Shown here: in pieces, positions 17,111 to 26,973 of the stretch
Layout: each line of letters opens with the position of its first letter
Position numbering within the stretch: position 1 is the first letter of the stretch
Assembly: GCA_029778715.1 (NCBI GenBank)
Contig: JAKOPT010000045.1
Location: forward strand, 170,635-234,634
From: Actinomycetes bacterium
GTDB lineage: Bacteria; Actinomycetota; Actinomycetes; Actinomycetales; Dermatophilaceae
DNA: 64,000 nucleotides
Direction: 5' to 3'
Program-made: the position numbers and the translations under genes
Notes under the pieces: model-generated
The model's database searches: none
What the model was told of the DNA's origin: nothing
What the model saw: only the letters and a program-made list of their open reading frames with translations

Positions 17111-18487
17111 ATGTCCGCCCCGCCCGATGTCCCAACGGACGCGCCGGCCACCCCTCGCCCCCTAAGATGGCAGCGATCGCACCGTGCGCCCCGGCGCCTG
17201 CCGCGGGTGTCCCTGGACCGGGGTGCGGTGCGCCGTCGATGGGGCACCGCCGTCGAGGCCGGCCGTGAGCATTTCTCTCAATGGCTCGACATCGCCGAAC
17301 CGGTCCTGACCCCGGCCCGACGGGTGCTCGCCGCCGTGTCCCCGCTCGGCTGGCTCACGCTCGGGGCCGCGGTGGCATCGTGGCTGGTCGCCTCGGTCTT
17401 CGGGTGGGGGGAGTTCGGGTATGCCGCGGCCGCGCTCCTGCTCGTCTTCGCCCTTTCGTGCCTGCTTACCATCGGGCGCACCAGTCTCGACGTGAGCACC
17501 AGGGTCGAGCCGCAGCGGATCGTCGCCGGCGACTCCTCGGCCGTGGAGGTGCTCGTCCGCAACGTCGGCAAGGCCCCGATGCTGCCCGTGCCCCTCGACC
17601 TGCAAACCGGTGAGTCGACGACCCGGTTCGGGCTCCCGGCGCTCAAACCCGGCGGGGAGTTCAGCGACGTGGTGATCCTCCCCTCACAGCGGCGGGGGGT
17701 CTACCCGATCGGGCCCGCACGCACCGTGCGCGGTGACCCCTTCGGGCTGGTGCGTCGCGAGATCGCCTGGACCGAGCCGGTGGAGTTGTTCGTCCACCCC
17801 CGCACCGTCTACCTCGACGCCCTGGGCACGGGCATGCTCAAGGATCTCGAGGGCCGCTCGACCAACGACATGTCGATGTCCGACCTGGCCTTCCACACTC
17901 TGCGCGAATACGCACCCGGTGACGACCGGCGCCACATTCACTGGTTGAGCAGTGCGAAACGCTCCAGCGCCCTGGGCAATGAGCAGTTCATGGTGCGCCA
18001 GTTCCTCGACACCCGTCGCTCGCACATCGGGGTTGTTGTCGACGCCAGAGCCGAGTCGTGGCTCGACCCGGAGGAGTTCGAGACAGCGGTCGCGGCCGGT
18101 GCCTCGATCGTCGTGCGGGCGTTGCGTGACGGACAGGACGTGAGTGAAGCAACGGGTCCCTTCGCGCTGACCAAGCCCAAGCGGCATACCGCGCTCGACC
18201 TGTTCTCCCGGGCCCGGCTCGGGGAGGAGACGATGGAAGTTGTCACCGCCCGATTGACCAAACTCGCACCGAACATCAGCGCCGCCGTGCTTTTCGTCGG
18301 CTCCCTGACCCCGCTCCTCTCGGTGCGCCGCTGCGCCTCACTCTTCGGGCCCGACGTCAACGTCATCGCCGTGCGGATCGAGCACGGTGCGCCGATCGGG
18401 CTGCAGCGCAGCGGCGGCCGAGCCATCGTGACCATCGGCAGCCTCAGTGATCTGCCGCGCGCTCTCTCCGGGAAGGTGAGCGGATGA
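17111..18487 (+). CDS. DUF58 (vWA-like) membrane protein
   Basis: The 458-residue protein starts at ATG 17111, 13 bp after the MoxR stop; the ribosome site is weak. After a basic N-terminus there are two membrane segments (about 80-125), a beta-rich extracellular-type domain, and the DUF58 signature FHTLREYAPGDDRRHIHW at about residues 261-278. A vWA-like fold with VVVDARAES follows. DUF58 proteins accompany MoxR ATPases and transglutaminase-like proteins in many bacteria; the biochemical role is not established. It is third in the FN3-MoxR-DUF58-TGM operon. Confidence 0.93.
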   Translation: MSAPPDVPTDAPATPRPLRWQRSHRAPRRLPRVSLDRGAVRRRWGTAVEAGREHFSQWLDIAEPVLTPARRVLAAVSPLGWLTLGAAVASWLVASVFGWGEFGYAAAALLLVFALSCLLTIGRTSLDVSTRVEPQRIVAGDSSAVEVLVRNVGKAPMLPVPLDLQTGESTTRFGLPALKPGGEFSDVVILPSQRRGVYPIGPARTVRGDPFGLVRREIAWTEPVELFVHPRTVYLDALGTGMLKDLEGRSTNDMSMSDLAFHTLREYAPGDDRRHIHWLSSAKRSSALGNEQFMVRQFLDTRRSHIGVVVDARAESWLDPEEFETAVAAGASIVVRALRDGQDVSEATGPFALTKPKRHTALDLFSRARLGEETMEVVTARLTKLAPNISAAVLFVGSLTPLLSVRRCASLFGPDVNVIAVRIEHGAPIGLQRSGGRAIVTIGSLSDLPRALSGKVSG

Positions 18488-18509
18488 CTCTCCGAAGGAG
18501 TGTGACTCG

Positions 18510-20891
18510 ATGACTGCACACGCGGCACCCCAGACCGGCAGCCGCACCCGGGAGCGGCTGGCCGTGACCGGTCGGCCGACGGGGGCCGACCTGACGGACG
18601 GGGGTTTCGTGCTGGCGCTCGGGCTGCTCGCGCTGTGGGGGTTCCGGACGACCTTCGATTCACCGCGATTCCTCCTCGCCGGGGGGATCGGGCTGCTCCT
18701 GGGCATCGCCATCGCCCATATCGCCACGGTTCTGAAGCAACACTGGCTCGTCATGGCGTTGCTCGTCGTCGTTGCCTTCTTCCTCTTCGGTGGCGCGGTT
18801 GCCCTGACGAGCGAGTCTCTCGCGGGGGTGGTGCCCACGGGCGCGGTTCTGGGCAAACTCGCGTTGCTCACCGTGACCGGCTGGAAAGACCTGCTCACCA
18901 CATTGCCACCCGTCGACGGCGGCGGACAGTTCCTCGTCTTGCCCTATCTCCTGGGATTGGTGACCGGCTCGGTGGCGTTCGCTTGGGCGCGCCGCGCTGG
19001 TTCTCCCGCCTGGCCGGCGCTCATGCCGGTCCTCCTCCTCGCGGTAGTCATCCTCCTTGGCACCGCGGAGCCTGCGGGGCTGCTTCTCCAGGGACTTGGT
19101 GTGGGGGCTCTGACGTTCCTGTGGGTCGTCTTGCGGCGTCGGCGCCGCCTACGGATCGTCGGCACCGGCGGGGGAATGCGCTCCCAGGTCATGATCGGGG
19201 CTGGGCTGATCGCCATCTCGTTGGCGTTGGCCACCCTCCTCGGCGGGCAGTTGCCAGGCACTGACAGCGAGCGGATCGTGCTCCGCACCTACGTCCAGCC
19301 GCCCTTCGACATCACCCAATACCCCAGCCCCCTCGTCGGCTTCCGCAAGTACACCGAGGGCGCGAAGAAGGTGTGGGACCAGGAACTGTTCACCATCGTT
19401 GGCGCCCCCGACGGGTCCCTGGTGCGGATCGCGATCCTCGACGACTACAGCGGAACCGTGTGGAGCGCGGGAAGCGCATCGGGAGGGACCGGGTCGCAGT
19501 TCCGCAAGGTGGGCTCGACCATCGCGGCGACAGGGCCGGCGACCACCGGCGAGTCCACGACGGCCACCGTGACGGTGCGGGCGGCCTACGCGGGCCTGAG
19601 TGACGCCAACGCCTGGCTGCCCTCCGTGGGCTACGTCACTCGACTGACGTTCACCGGGGACCGGACCAAGGAGTTGGCCGAGTCTTTGCGCTACAACCCG
19701 AGCACCGGTCAGGCAGTGGTTGGTGCCCGGCTGCGTGAGGGCGACAGTTTCCGGGTGACGGCGGCCGGCGTGGCGAGCGTGCCCAAAGACTTCAAGGGGT
19801 TCACTGGCGGTAGCGCCGTTGCGGTGCCGAGCGAGATGACGCAACCGGTGTCGTCCAGGGCGGTGAAGTGGGCGCAGAAGAAGCCCACGGCCGCCGAGCA
19901 ACTCCAGGCGGTCGCCGCGGTCCTCCACGGCGGGGCCTACAGCGACGGCACGAAATCGGGTGAGACGCAGTATCTTCCCGGCCACGGCGTGTCTCGCACC
20001 AACACCTTCCTGGGCCGACCCCAACTCGTCGGCAACGACGAGCAGTACGCCTCGACGTTCGCCCTGATGGCCAACAGCCTCGGAGTGCCCGCGCGTGTCG
20101 TCATGGGCGCGGTCGTGCCAACCGGTGGCGCGGTCCGGGGGCGGGACGTGCACGCCTGGGTCGAGCTCCAGGCCGCCGACGGGAAGTGGTATGCCGTCCC
20201 CACGGCGACGTTCATGCCCGACCGCAACAAGGCCCCGGAGAAGCAACCGCGAGCGATGGCCCCGGACGCCAGCGCCGCCGACGTGCCCCCTCCCAATTCG
20301 CAGCGCCCACCGGGGACGGTCGACGCCACCTTCGACACGACGAACGGCCAGGTCAAACCGCCGACTCTGCTCGACCGGCTGTTCGCGCTGCCCGGCTGGG
20401 TGTTGGTGATCCTCCAGATCATCGGCTATCCCGTGATCGCACTCGCCGCGGCCGCCGGAATCCTGGCCGTGATCCGCGCCCTGCGCCGCCGCCGGCGCAA
20501 GAGCACCGGCCCTCCCTCACGCCGCCTCGCCCAGGGCTGGCGGGACTATGTCGACCATGCCCGCGACCTTGGTATCCGGGTGCCGGTTGCCCTGACGCGC
20601 CGGGAGCAGGTGGCGCTCGTCGGCCAGGAGGAGTTGGCTCAGCGCGCCGACGCCGCGGTCTTCGGTGCCGGTGAGCCGCCACCGGAGGCGATCGCCGAAT
20701 ACTGGGCCCAGATCAGGGCCGCCCGGGCTGCGCTGACGGCTGCCAGTTCCCGCAAGCGGCGGCTACTACGCCGGTTCGCGCTGCGGGGCCTGCTCGTCCG
20801 TGATCCCCGGCCGGTCGAGCAACTGCCCTCGTCGGCGCCCCAGCGGGTGCGTGGCATCCGCATGCCGTCGCTACGCAAGGCCCGCGCGTGA
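18510..20891 (+). CDS. transglutaminase-like membrane protein, catalytic Cys replaced
   Basis: The 793-residue protein starts at ATG 18510, with GAAGGAG 9 bp upstream. About seven membrane helices (residues 30-260) precede an extracellular transglutaminase-like core (about 400-580), another helix (about 630-655) and a basic cytoplasmic tail. The core reads GNDEQYASTFALMANSLGVPARVV, where active family members have Cys two residues after Gly; here it is Asp510. The catalytic His is kept (DVHAW, His548). The third triad residue also appears lost (WYAVPTA instead of a W-x3-D form). It is therefore probably a non-enzymatic, protein-binding member. It closes the PFNA-like operon. Confidence 0.9.
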   Translation: MTAHAAPQTGSRTRERLAVTGRPTGADLTDGGFVLALGLLALWGFRTTFDSPRFLLAGGIGLLLGIAIAHIATVLKQHWLVMALLVVVAFFLFGGAVALTSESLAGVVPTGAVLGKLALLTVTGWKDLLTTLPPVDGGGQFLVLPYLLGLVTGSVAFAWARRAGSPAWPALMPVLLLAVVILLGTAEPAGLLLQGLGVGALTFLWVVLRRRRRLRIVGTGGGMRSQVMIGAGLIAISLALATLLGGQLPGTDSERIVLRTYVQPPFDITQYPSPLVGFRKYTEGAKKVWDQELFTIVGAPDGSLVRIAILDDYSGTVWSAGSASGGTGSQFRKVGSTIAATGPATTGESTTATVTVRAAYAGLSDANAWLPSVGYVTRLTFTGDRTKELAESLRYNPSTGQAVVGARLREGDSFRVTAAGVASVPKDFKGFTGGSAVAVPSEMTQPVSSRAVKWAQKKPTAAEQLQAVAAVLHGGAYSDGTKSGETQYLPGHGVSRTNTFLGRPQLVGNDEQYASTFALMANSLGVPARVVMGAVVPTGGAVRGRDVHAWVELQAADGKWYAVPTATFMPDRNKAPEKQPRAMAPDASAADVPPPNSQRPPGTVDATFDTTNGQVKPPTLLDRLFALPGWVLVILQIIGYPVIALAAAAGILAVIRALRRRRRKSTGPPSRRLAQGWRDYVDHARDLGIRVPVALTRREQVALVGQEELAQRADAAVFGAGEPPPEAIAEYWAQIRAARAALTAASSRKRRLLRRFALRGLLVRDPRPVEQLPSSAPQRVRGIRMPSLRKARA

Positions 20892-20892
20892 C

Positions 20893-20910
20893 GTCCCCAT
20901 ATGTGTGGAC
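20893..20910. promoter_or_regulatory. 18-bp palindrome, copy 3 with one mismatch (GTCCC-N8-TGGAC)
   Basis: GTCCC-CATATGTG-TGGAC begins 2 bp after the transglutaminase-like stop and ends 107 bp before the ATG of the secretion ATPase. Spacer length and distance to the start match the other copies. A -10-like TATCTT is at 20934-20939. Confidence 0.5.
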
Positions 20911-21016
20911 TAACGCAATGGCGGTCAGAGCCATATCTTCGATCCATCATGGATAGCAGCCTCATGAGCAGCCGGATCAAGAACTGCACGACCCCGTCCT
21001 GCGGCAGGGGTTAGTC

Positions 21017-24000
21017 ATGCGTCTAAAAGTGACCATTCGCCAGCCGCAAGCCATACCACCTCAACGGCACGTTCAAATCACTGCCGATGCCACGGCAACT
21101 GCCGGAGATGTCGCCCGTGCTTTGATCAGCACTGGTGAGGTCTCGGCTGAGGGAGTGAGCAGCGAAGTAACTTTCAAAATTGCCGGTCGTGGCCCTGACG
21201 CCGGTCGGACGTTACCCGTAGGTGTCACCTTGCTGGAATCGGGGTTGCGTTCCGGGATGGTTGTGGATCTCGTGCCCGCTCAGGCGCTTGCGCATCAGGT
21301 GGCCACCGGGGCGCCAGTGGCGATCCTCAAAGTGGTGGAGGGCCCCGAAGCAGGATTGGAAGTGCCGCTCCCCGAAGGGGACTCTTCGGTGGGTCGGGCC
21401 CTGAGCAACACTGTCCGGTTGAGTGACCCGATGGTGTCGGGTACCCACGCCAAGCTGCGCGTTAGTGACAAGATCGAACTTATCGACGACCGCTCGGCCA
21501 ATGGCGTCATTGTCGGCGGAGTGATGGTTAGTCGGGTTACGTTGCGGCCGGGCGACCAGGCGACTTTGGGTGCCACGGTGGTCGAGGCTTCTCTACTACG
21601 CACCGCAGCGCCAGTCGCGTCGACATCGACCGATATCCTCTATAACCGTTCACCTATGGTGGTCAGCCGTCCCCGCGTCGCCAAACTGGAGTTGCCCAGC
21701 GTTCCCACCGAACCGCAAGCGAACAAGTTCCCGCTCCTAGCGATGGTAGCTCCCTTGGCCATGGGCTCTGTCATGTGGCTGATGAGCCGGAACCCTTTGA
21801 GTCTCATCTTCGTAGCGCTCTCGCCGTTGCTCATGATTGGCAACTGGGTCGACCAGAACATCCGTGGCAGGCGGGCGGTCAAGGCGGCAGCTGCGGTTTT
21901 CCGGGCGGACTTGTCCGTTGCCCAACGCACCATGGCCGCGCAAGCGGAAGCGGACCGGGCAGCACTCGAGATGATGTTCCCGTCGACGCAAGAGTGTCTG
22001 CTAGCTGCTCGGGCATTGCGACCGTTGGTGTGGTCGCGACGTCCAGAGAACCCCGAGTTCTTGAACGTCCGCCTGGGGGTCGGCACCGTCCCGGCTTTCT
22101 CGGTTTTCGAGGCTCCGCGCCCGGGAGGTATCCCCGAGTTCGCCGAGCAGGCGCGGTCGCTCGCTGCGGAGTCCGCGACCTTGGCGCAGGCACCCATCTC
22201 AGTCGACCTACGGTCCGTTGGCGGAGTGGGCCTGGCGGGCCAGCGCGGGGCGATCGACGAGGTCGCTCGGGCAGTTGCAGTCCAAGTTTCGGTCTTGCAC
22301 TCTCCGGCCGAGGTCATCCTGGCGTGTATGACGTCTACCGTCGGCAGGGCGCGGTGGGAGTGGATGGAGTGGATGCCCCACACGTCATCTCCGCATTCCC
22401 CGATATCAGGCAGCCACCTGGCAAGCGATGCCGGAACGGGTCGAGTCCTGCTGGCCAAACTGGAAGAGCTTGTCGAGGGCCGAAGGTCTTCACAACGCCA
22501 GTCTTCCGACCGCGGGCCCTTGGAAGGTGAAGAGAAGACAAATCCACCGATCCTGCCTTCGGTCCTCGTCATCGCTGACGACCCCTCGGTGGAGCGGGCG
22601 CGGTTGGTCCGCATCGCCGAACGGGGGCCCGATGTCGGAGTCTTCGTTCTCTGGGTGGCCACCCTGGTCGCGGATCTACCCGCGGCCTGCCGGGCTTTCC
22701 TCGATCTCCATCAAGCCCATTTCGCGGTGGTCGGTCTGGTCCGTCGGGGCCTGACGCTCAGCGATGTTGTCGCGGAGCGCGTTGACGTGACGACTGCCGA
22801 GGACCTTGCCCGGCTGTTGGCGCCGGTGACCGACGCGGGCGTACCCGTTGAGGACGAGTCCGACCTGCCGAGGTCAATGTCGGTGGTGAATCTGCTGGGC
22901 AAAGAGATGTGCGACAACCCGGAGGCGGTCCTGGCTCACTGGCGCGAAAACCGCTCCCTTGTGCGTCGTCACGGTCAGCCACAACCGCTTGAGGGACCAA
23001 GCACTCTGCGAGCCCTGGTCGGCCACGCGGGATCGGAGGAGTTTGTTCTGGACTTGCGGACGCAAGGGCCACACGCACTGGTGGGGGGCACGACGGGGGC
23101 TGGCAAGAGTGAATTCCTTCAGTCGTGGGTGCTTGGCATGGCCAACGCCTATAGTCCCGACCGAGTCACGTTCCTTTTTGTCGACTACAAAGGGGGCGCC
23201 GCTTTCGCCAAGTGCGTCGAACTGCCCCACTTCGTTGGTCTCGTGACCGACTTGAACACCCATCTGGTGCGACGTGCGCTGCGTAGTCTGCGCGCGGAGT
23301 TGAGATTCCGCGAGCACCTACTCAATGACAAAGGCGCTAAGGACCTTCTGGAGTTGGAGAAAACGGGGGATCCTGACTGTCCCCCGAGCCTCATCATTGT
23401 GGTCGACGAATTCGCGGCGTTAGTCGGTGAAGTACCGGAGTTCGTGGATGGTGTGGTCGACGTCGCGCAGCGGGGCCGTTCCCTGGGACTGCACTTGATC
23501 CTAGCCACGCAGCGGCCAGCGGGCGTGATCAAAGACAACCTCCGTGCCAATACCAACCTTCGAGTCGCGCTGCGAATGGCTGACGAACATGACTCGAGCG
23601 ATGTCCTTGGTACGCCGATGGCCGCACATTTCGACCCCGCGATCCCCGGTCGCGGAGCGGCGAAGACCGGCCCGGGCCGCATCACGCCATTCCAGTCGGG
23701 CTTTCCTGGAGCCCGCACGCCGGACCGTCCGCCCGCGCCCCCGATCCTGGTTCGTGAGTTGGATTTCGGGCCGGGTCAGCCGTGGAAGATTCCGGAGCGT
23801 CCGCCGATCACCGATGGGCTGGCCAAGGACATCGACAGGGTTGTCGACACGGTGGCCGGGGCAGCTCGACTTGGTGGTGTGCCCACTCCTCGCCGCCCCT
23901 GGCTCGATCCGATCGGAGCTGTCTATGACATCGCTCAACTCATGCAACGCACCGATGAAGCGATCGTGCTTGGCGTCATGGACGATCCTGACAATCAGCG

Positions 24001-25441
24001 GCATGTCACCCGTCATTTCCGGCCTGACCGCGACGGCAACCTTCTGTATGTGGGTGCCTCGGGCTCGGGTAAGTCAACAGCCCTGCGATCTCTAGCGATC
24101 GCGGCATCCATCACACCCGATGGTGGTCCAGTTCATATCTATGGGCTCGACTTCGGCGGCGGTGGGCTGGCTGCACTCGAAACCATGCCGACTGTCGGGT
24201 CGATCATCAACGGGGACGACGAAGAGCGTGTCGCGCGAGTTCTTCGTCAACTGACCGAGGAAGCCGAGCGCCGAGCCGAACGCTTCTCGAGCGTGCGCGC
24301 GTCAACCCTGACTGACTATCGGCAACTTGTGGGACGGCCCAATGAGCCCCGGATCATGCTCCTGATCGACGGATTCACCACATTCCGTGAGGAGTATGAG
24401 GCGACTGTGAGTCGCGCCCCGCTCTACTCCATGCTTGTCCGGCTCCTCGGGGATGGTCGCGCCCTGGGAATCCATGTTGCGGTGACGAGTGACCGACCTA
24501 CAGGTCTGCCGTCCTCCGTCCTGGCGGCGTTCTCCCGCAAGCTCTGTCTGCGGCAGGCCAACGAAGATGCCTACCTCACCATGGGAGTGCCGCGCGATGT
24601 GCTCTCTCCGCAGAGTCCCGCGGGCAGGTGTATGGAAGTCGATGAACCCCAGGAGCTCCAGCTCGCCATCTTTGGTGATGACGTGCATGTGGCCACTCAG
24701 GCGCGCAGAATCGAGGAGCTTGCAGCTGTTATCCGGTCACGAGGTGGGAGCTTTCCAGAGCCGGTCCTTTCGCTCCCGACTCTGGTGTCGGCTGCCAGTG
24801 TCCCTGACTCGGTGGACGGCCTACCGGTGCTTGGCATTCGTGATACGGATCTGGCTCCCATGGGCTTCCACGCGCGCGGTGTCGTCATCGTTGCGGGGCT
24901 CGCACAGTCGGGGCGAACCTCTGCGCTGCGTTGGCTCGCCGAGTCCGTGCACCGCCGGTTTCCTGAAACCCCACTGGTCCATATCTCTGCCCGCCGCTCC
25001 CCCCTCAGCGGCCTCGCGATATGGCAGAACTCAAGTGTAGGGCCCGAGGGGTCGGAGGAACTGATCAGGGTGCTCAAGGACCTCGCCACGAATGCTGCCC
25101 CTGAGGACGCGCCGATGATGGCAATCTATGTCGAATATCTTCCCGAGTTTGTCGGAACCAAAGTAGAAACAGCCCTTACTGAGCTCGTGAAGCTGTGTCG
25201 GCGCAATGGACATTTGCTCGTCGCTGACGGTGAGACCAGCGGTTGGGGCAGTTCGTGGGGTTTGCTGACCGAGTGTCGAAATGCACGTACCGGGATACTG
25301 TTGCAGCCAGACACGGTCGATGGGGACACGGTGGTGCGTACCTCGCTGCCACGGACCAAGCGCGGCGATTTTCCCGTCGGCCGCGGCTATTGGGTGAGTG
25401 CTGGAAAAGCGACCCGGGTGCAACTCCCCTTGGTGGACTGA
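21017..25441 (+). CDS. FHA-containing EccC/EssC-type FtsK-SpoIIIE ATPase of a type VII secretion system
   Basis: The 1474-residue protein starts at ATG 21017, with AGGGG 6 bp upstream. It powers export of WXG100-type substrates. Order: ubiquitin-like/EssC N-terminal region (1-90), FHA domain (about 101-192, with SSVGRALSN and SGTHAKL), two membrane helices (about 237-256 and 259-277), then three FtsK-like modules. Module 1 has GGTTGAGKSE (Lys697) and IIVVDEFAAL. Module 2 has GASGSGKST (Lys1019). Module 3 is degenerate: its P-loop reads GLAQSGRTS with Arg1300 instead of Lys. The N-terminal FHA is typical of Firmicutes-style EssC, not mycobacterial EccCa/Cb. It heads the operon of WXG-like genes. 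Its codons are less G+C-biased than those of its neighbours, and no GTATGCCG motif occurs in it. Confidence 0.93.
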   Translation: MRLKVTIRQPQAIPPQRHVQITADATATAGDVARALISTGEVSAEGVSSEVTFKIAGRGPDAGRTLPVGVTLLESGLRSGMVVDLVPAQALAHQVATGAPVAILKVVEGPEAGLEVPLPEGDSSVGRALSNTVRLSDPMVSGTHAKLRVSDKIELIDDRSANGVIVGGVMVSRVTLRPGDQATLGATVVEASLLRTAAPVASTSTDILYNRSPMVVSRPRVAKLELPSVPTEPQANKFPLLAMVAPLAMGSVMWLMSRNPLSLIFVALSPLLMIGNWVDQNIRGRRAVKAAAAVFRADLSVAQRTMAAQAEADRAALEMMFPSTQECLLAARALRPLVWSRRPENPEFLNVRLGVGTVPAFSVFEAPRPGGIPEFAEQARSLAAESATLAQAPISVDLRSVGGVGLAGQRGAIDEVARAVAVQVSVLHSPAEVILACMTSTVGRARWEWMEWMPHTSSPHSPISGSHLASDAGTGRVLLAKLEELVEGRRSSQRQSSDRGPLEGEEKTNPPILPSVLVIADDPSVERARLVRIAERGPDVGVFVLWVATLVADLPAACRAFLDLHQAHFAVVGLVRRGLTLSDVVAERVDVTTAEDLARLLAPVTDAGVPVEDESDLPRSMSVVNLLGKEMCDNPEAVLAHWRENRSLVRRHGQPQPLEGPSTLRALVGHAGSEEFVLDLRTQGPHALVGGTTGAGKSEFLQSWVLGMANAYSPDRVTFLFVDYKGGAAFAKCVELPHFVGLVTDLNTHLVRRALRSLRAELRFREHLLNDKGAKDLLELEKTGDPDCPPSLIIVVDEFAALVGEVPEFVDGVVDVAQRGRSLGLHLILATQRPAGVIKDNLRANTNLRVALRMADEHDSSDVLGTPMAAHFDPAIPGRGAAKTGPGRITPFQSGFPGARTPDRPPAPPILVRELDFGPGQPWKIPERPPITDGLAKDIDRVVDTVAGAARLGGVPTPRRPWLDPIGAVYDIAQLMQRTDEAIVLGVMDDPDNQRHVTRHFRPDRDGNLLYVGASGSGKSTALRSLAIAASITPDGGPVHIYGLDFGGGGLAALETMPTVGSIINGDDEERVARVLRQLTEEAERRAERFSSVRASTLTDYRQLVGRPNEPRIMLLIDGFTTFREEYEATVSRAPLYSMLVRLLGDGRALGIHVAVTSDRPTGLPSSVLAAFSRKLCLRQANEDAYLTMGVPRDVLSPQSPAGRCMEVDEPQELQLAIFGDDVHVATQARRIEELAAVIRSRGGSFPEPVLSLPTLVSAASVPDSVDGLPVLGIRDTDLAPMGFHARGVVIVAGLAQSGRTSALRWLAESVHRRFPETPLVHISARRSPLSGLAIWQNSSVGPEGSEELIRVLKDLATNAAPEDAPMMAIYVEYLPEFVGTKVETALTELVKLCRRNGHLLVADGETSGWGSSWGLLTECRNARTGILLQPDTVDGDTVVRTSLPRTKRGDFPVGRGYWVSAGKATRVQLPLVD

Positions 25442-25455
25442 GAAGGAAGGAAGAG

Positions 25456-26973
25456 ATGTCGAAGACCCAACTCAAGGTGAACCTGGATGCTCTCCGTCGC
25501 GCGGAGAGCACTCTGGCCAGTGCCAAGGCGTCGATCGAAGGTACGGCCCAGGATGATGGGGGCCTCGAGCGTTGCGTCGCTGATGCTCCTCATGGTTTGG
25601 GAGGCGCACTTGGCAGGGTGTCCTCAGACTGGGCGATACACCGCAAGCGACTCCTCACTGAAATGGAGCAGCTCGATGAGCGGGTCCGCAAGTTCCGCGA
25701 GGCACTTGAGGCAACAGACACAAAAACGGCGGAGGAGTTGAGAGCGACTTCGACAGGGACAGCCGGTCCATCACCGCAATCAACCGCCTCGACTCCCAAG
25801 TCCCCGGGCGCAAGCGCTGGGCCGGCAGGCGGAGCCTCCGGGGGGCAAATCCCGAGGTCTGCCCCCGCGGCGCCGGCCCCCGTCGGTGAATCGTCTCATC
25901 CTGAGAACGCCCCAGAGAGGCCGGTGCCCAGTGTCCCTCCCCAGGCGGCGCCCCCGGGCGGTGGAGCGCACATAATGGACCAACCGCTAGCCCAGTACCC
26001 TCACCCCGATGTCGCCCAGGTATTCGACAGGCAAGGCACGGACTTTCAGGCTCTCGTCACGCGACTTGCATCCGAAGCTCAAAGACTCGTTGATGGCGGA
26101 CAACCGCTCAGCCTGCTCGGTGCAGGTGCCATCGCGCTTCTCACCATGTTTGGGCGGGTCCCGACCCAATCGGCAAGTGGACTAATCAAGGGGGTCCGAC
26201 CCCAACCGCATCAGAACCCCACGGATGGGTCGGAAAAGCCCAATGGCCTCGACCCGTCAACCGCACCGTCGGTTGAGTCGGCTATAGAGGGTCAGGAGAC
26301 CAGCGCTCTCGGCGAGCCAGCCCAGCCCACCGCAGCACCTGGCACGGATGTTCCGAAACCCGGAGCCTCGCAGGGTTCACCGGCGAGTACCGCGGAGCCT
26401 GGGTCAACAGCGGTACCACCACCCGCTGAGCCCACCGCAGCCGAGCCAGTCGCGAGCGCAAGTGGATCCTCGGGTGCAGGTGGAGGCTCTGCCTCGACGT
26501 CTGCGTCACCGGCTCAGCCCGCACCAGCGCCACCCCCGCCTGCGATACCCGGTGATGTGATGGCCGAAGGACCGTCGCAGGATCAAGCCGCCCGCAGTGA
26601 AGCGGCAAGGTCCATCTCAGGGGCTAGCTCCGCGGCAGACGGCCAGAACCGAGCAGGGACCGCGCAGGACGCCGGGCGCACACTGGGGACTCTGCCTTCG
26701 GCGCCGAGAGTCGCGGGTATGACCGGCCAGGTCACGCAGGCTGCTATGGGACCCCTGTCGGCATTGAGTCACCTGGGAACAGCGACCACCTCCACCGGGG
26801 GCAACGCCGCTCCGTCTGCAGCGACAGCCCCAGGGGGCGGTGCGACCGGAAGTGGAGGCCCCTCTCAGGGATCGCAAACGGCAGCAGCGAAGCTCGCTTC
26901 ACTCAAGAGCAGGGACAACGCCGGCTTAGCGGAGGACAACAGCGAGGAAACGAACGAAGGAGACCGGAAATGA
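25456..26973 (+). CDS. WXG/EspC-like T7SS protein with long disordered tail
   Basis: The 505-residue protein starts at ATG 25456, behind a strong AGAAGGAAGG, 14 bp after the ATPase stop. Residues 1-95 form a helical hairpin typical of small ESX proteins, with SSDWAIHRKRLLTEME around the second helix and a D-rich end (LEATDTKTAEEL). The remaining 400 residues are mostly Pro/Ala/Ser/Gly-rich and look disordered, except a helical stretch near 190-250 (DVAQVFDRQGTDFQALVTRLA). No enzyme motif was seen. It is probably a secreted substrate or a partner that carries the next gene's product, whose start overlaps by 4 bp. Confidence 0.75.
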   Translation: MSKTQLKVNLDALRRAESTLASAKASIEGTAQDDGGLERCVADAPHGLGGALGRVSSDWAIHRKRLLTEMEQLDERVRKFREALEATDTKTAEELRATSTGTAGPSPQSTASTPKSPGASAGPAGGASGGQIPRSAPAAPAPVGESSHPENAPERPVPSVPPQAAPPGGGAHIMDQPLAQYPHPDVAQVFDRQGTDFQALVTRLASEAQRLVDGGQPLSLLGAGAIALLTMFGRVPTQSASGLIKGVRPQPHQNPTDGSEKPNGLDPSTAPSVESAIEGQETSALGEPAQPTAAPGTDVPKPGASQGSPASTAEPGSTAVPPPAEPTAAEPVASASGSSGAGGGSASTSASPAQPAPAPPPPAIPGDVMAEGPSQDQAARSEAARSISGASSAADGQNRAGTAQDAGRTLGTLPSAPRVAGMTGQVTQAAMGPLSALSHLGTATTSTGGNAAPSAATAPGGGATGSGGPSQGSQTAAAKLASLKSRDNAGLAEDNSEETNEGDRK

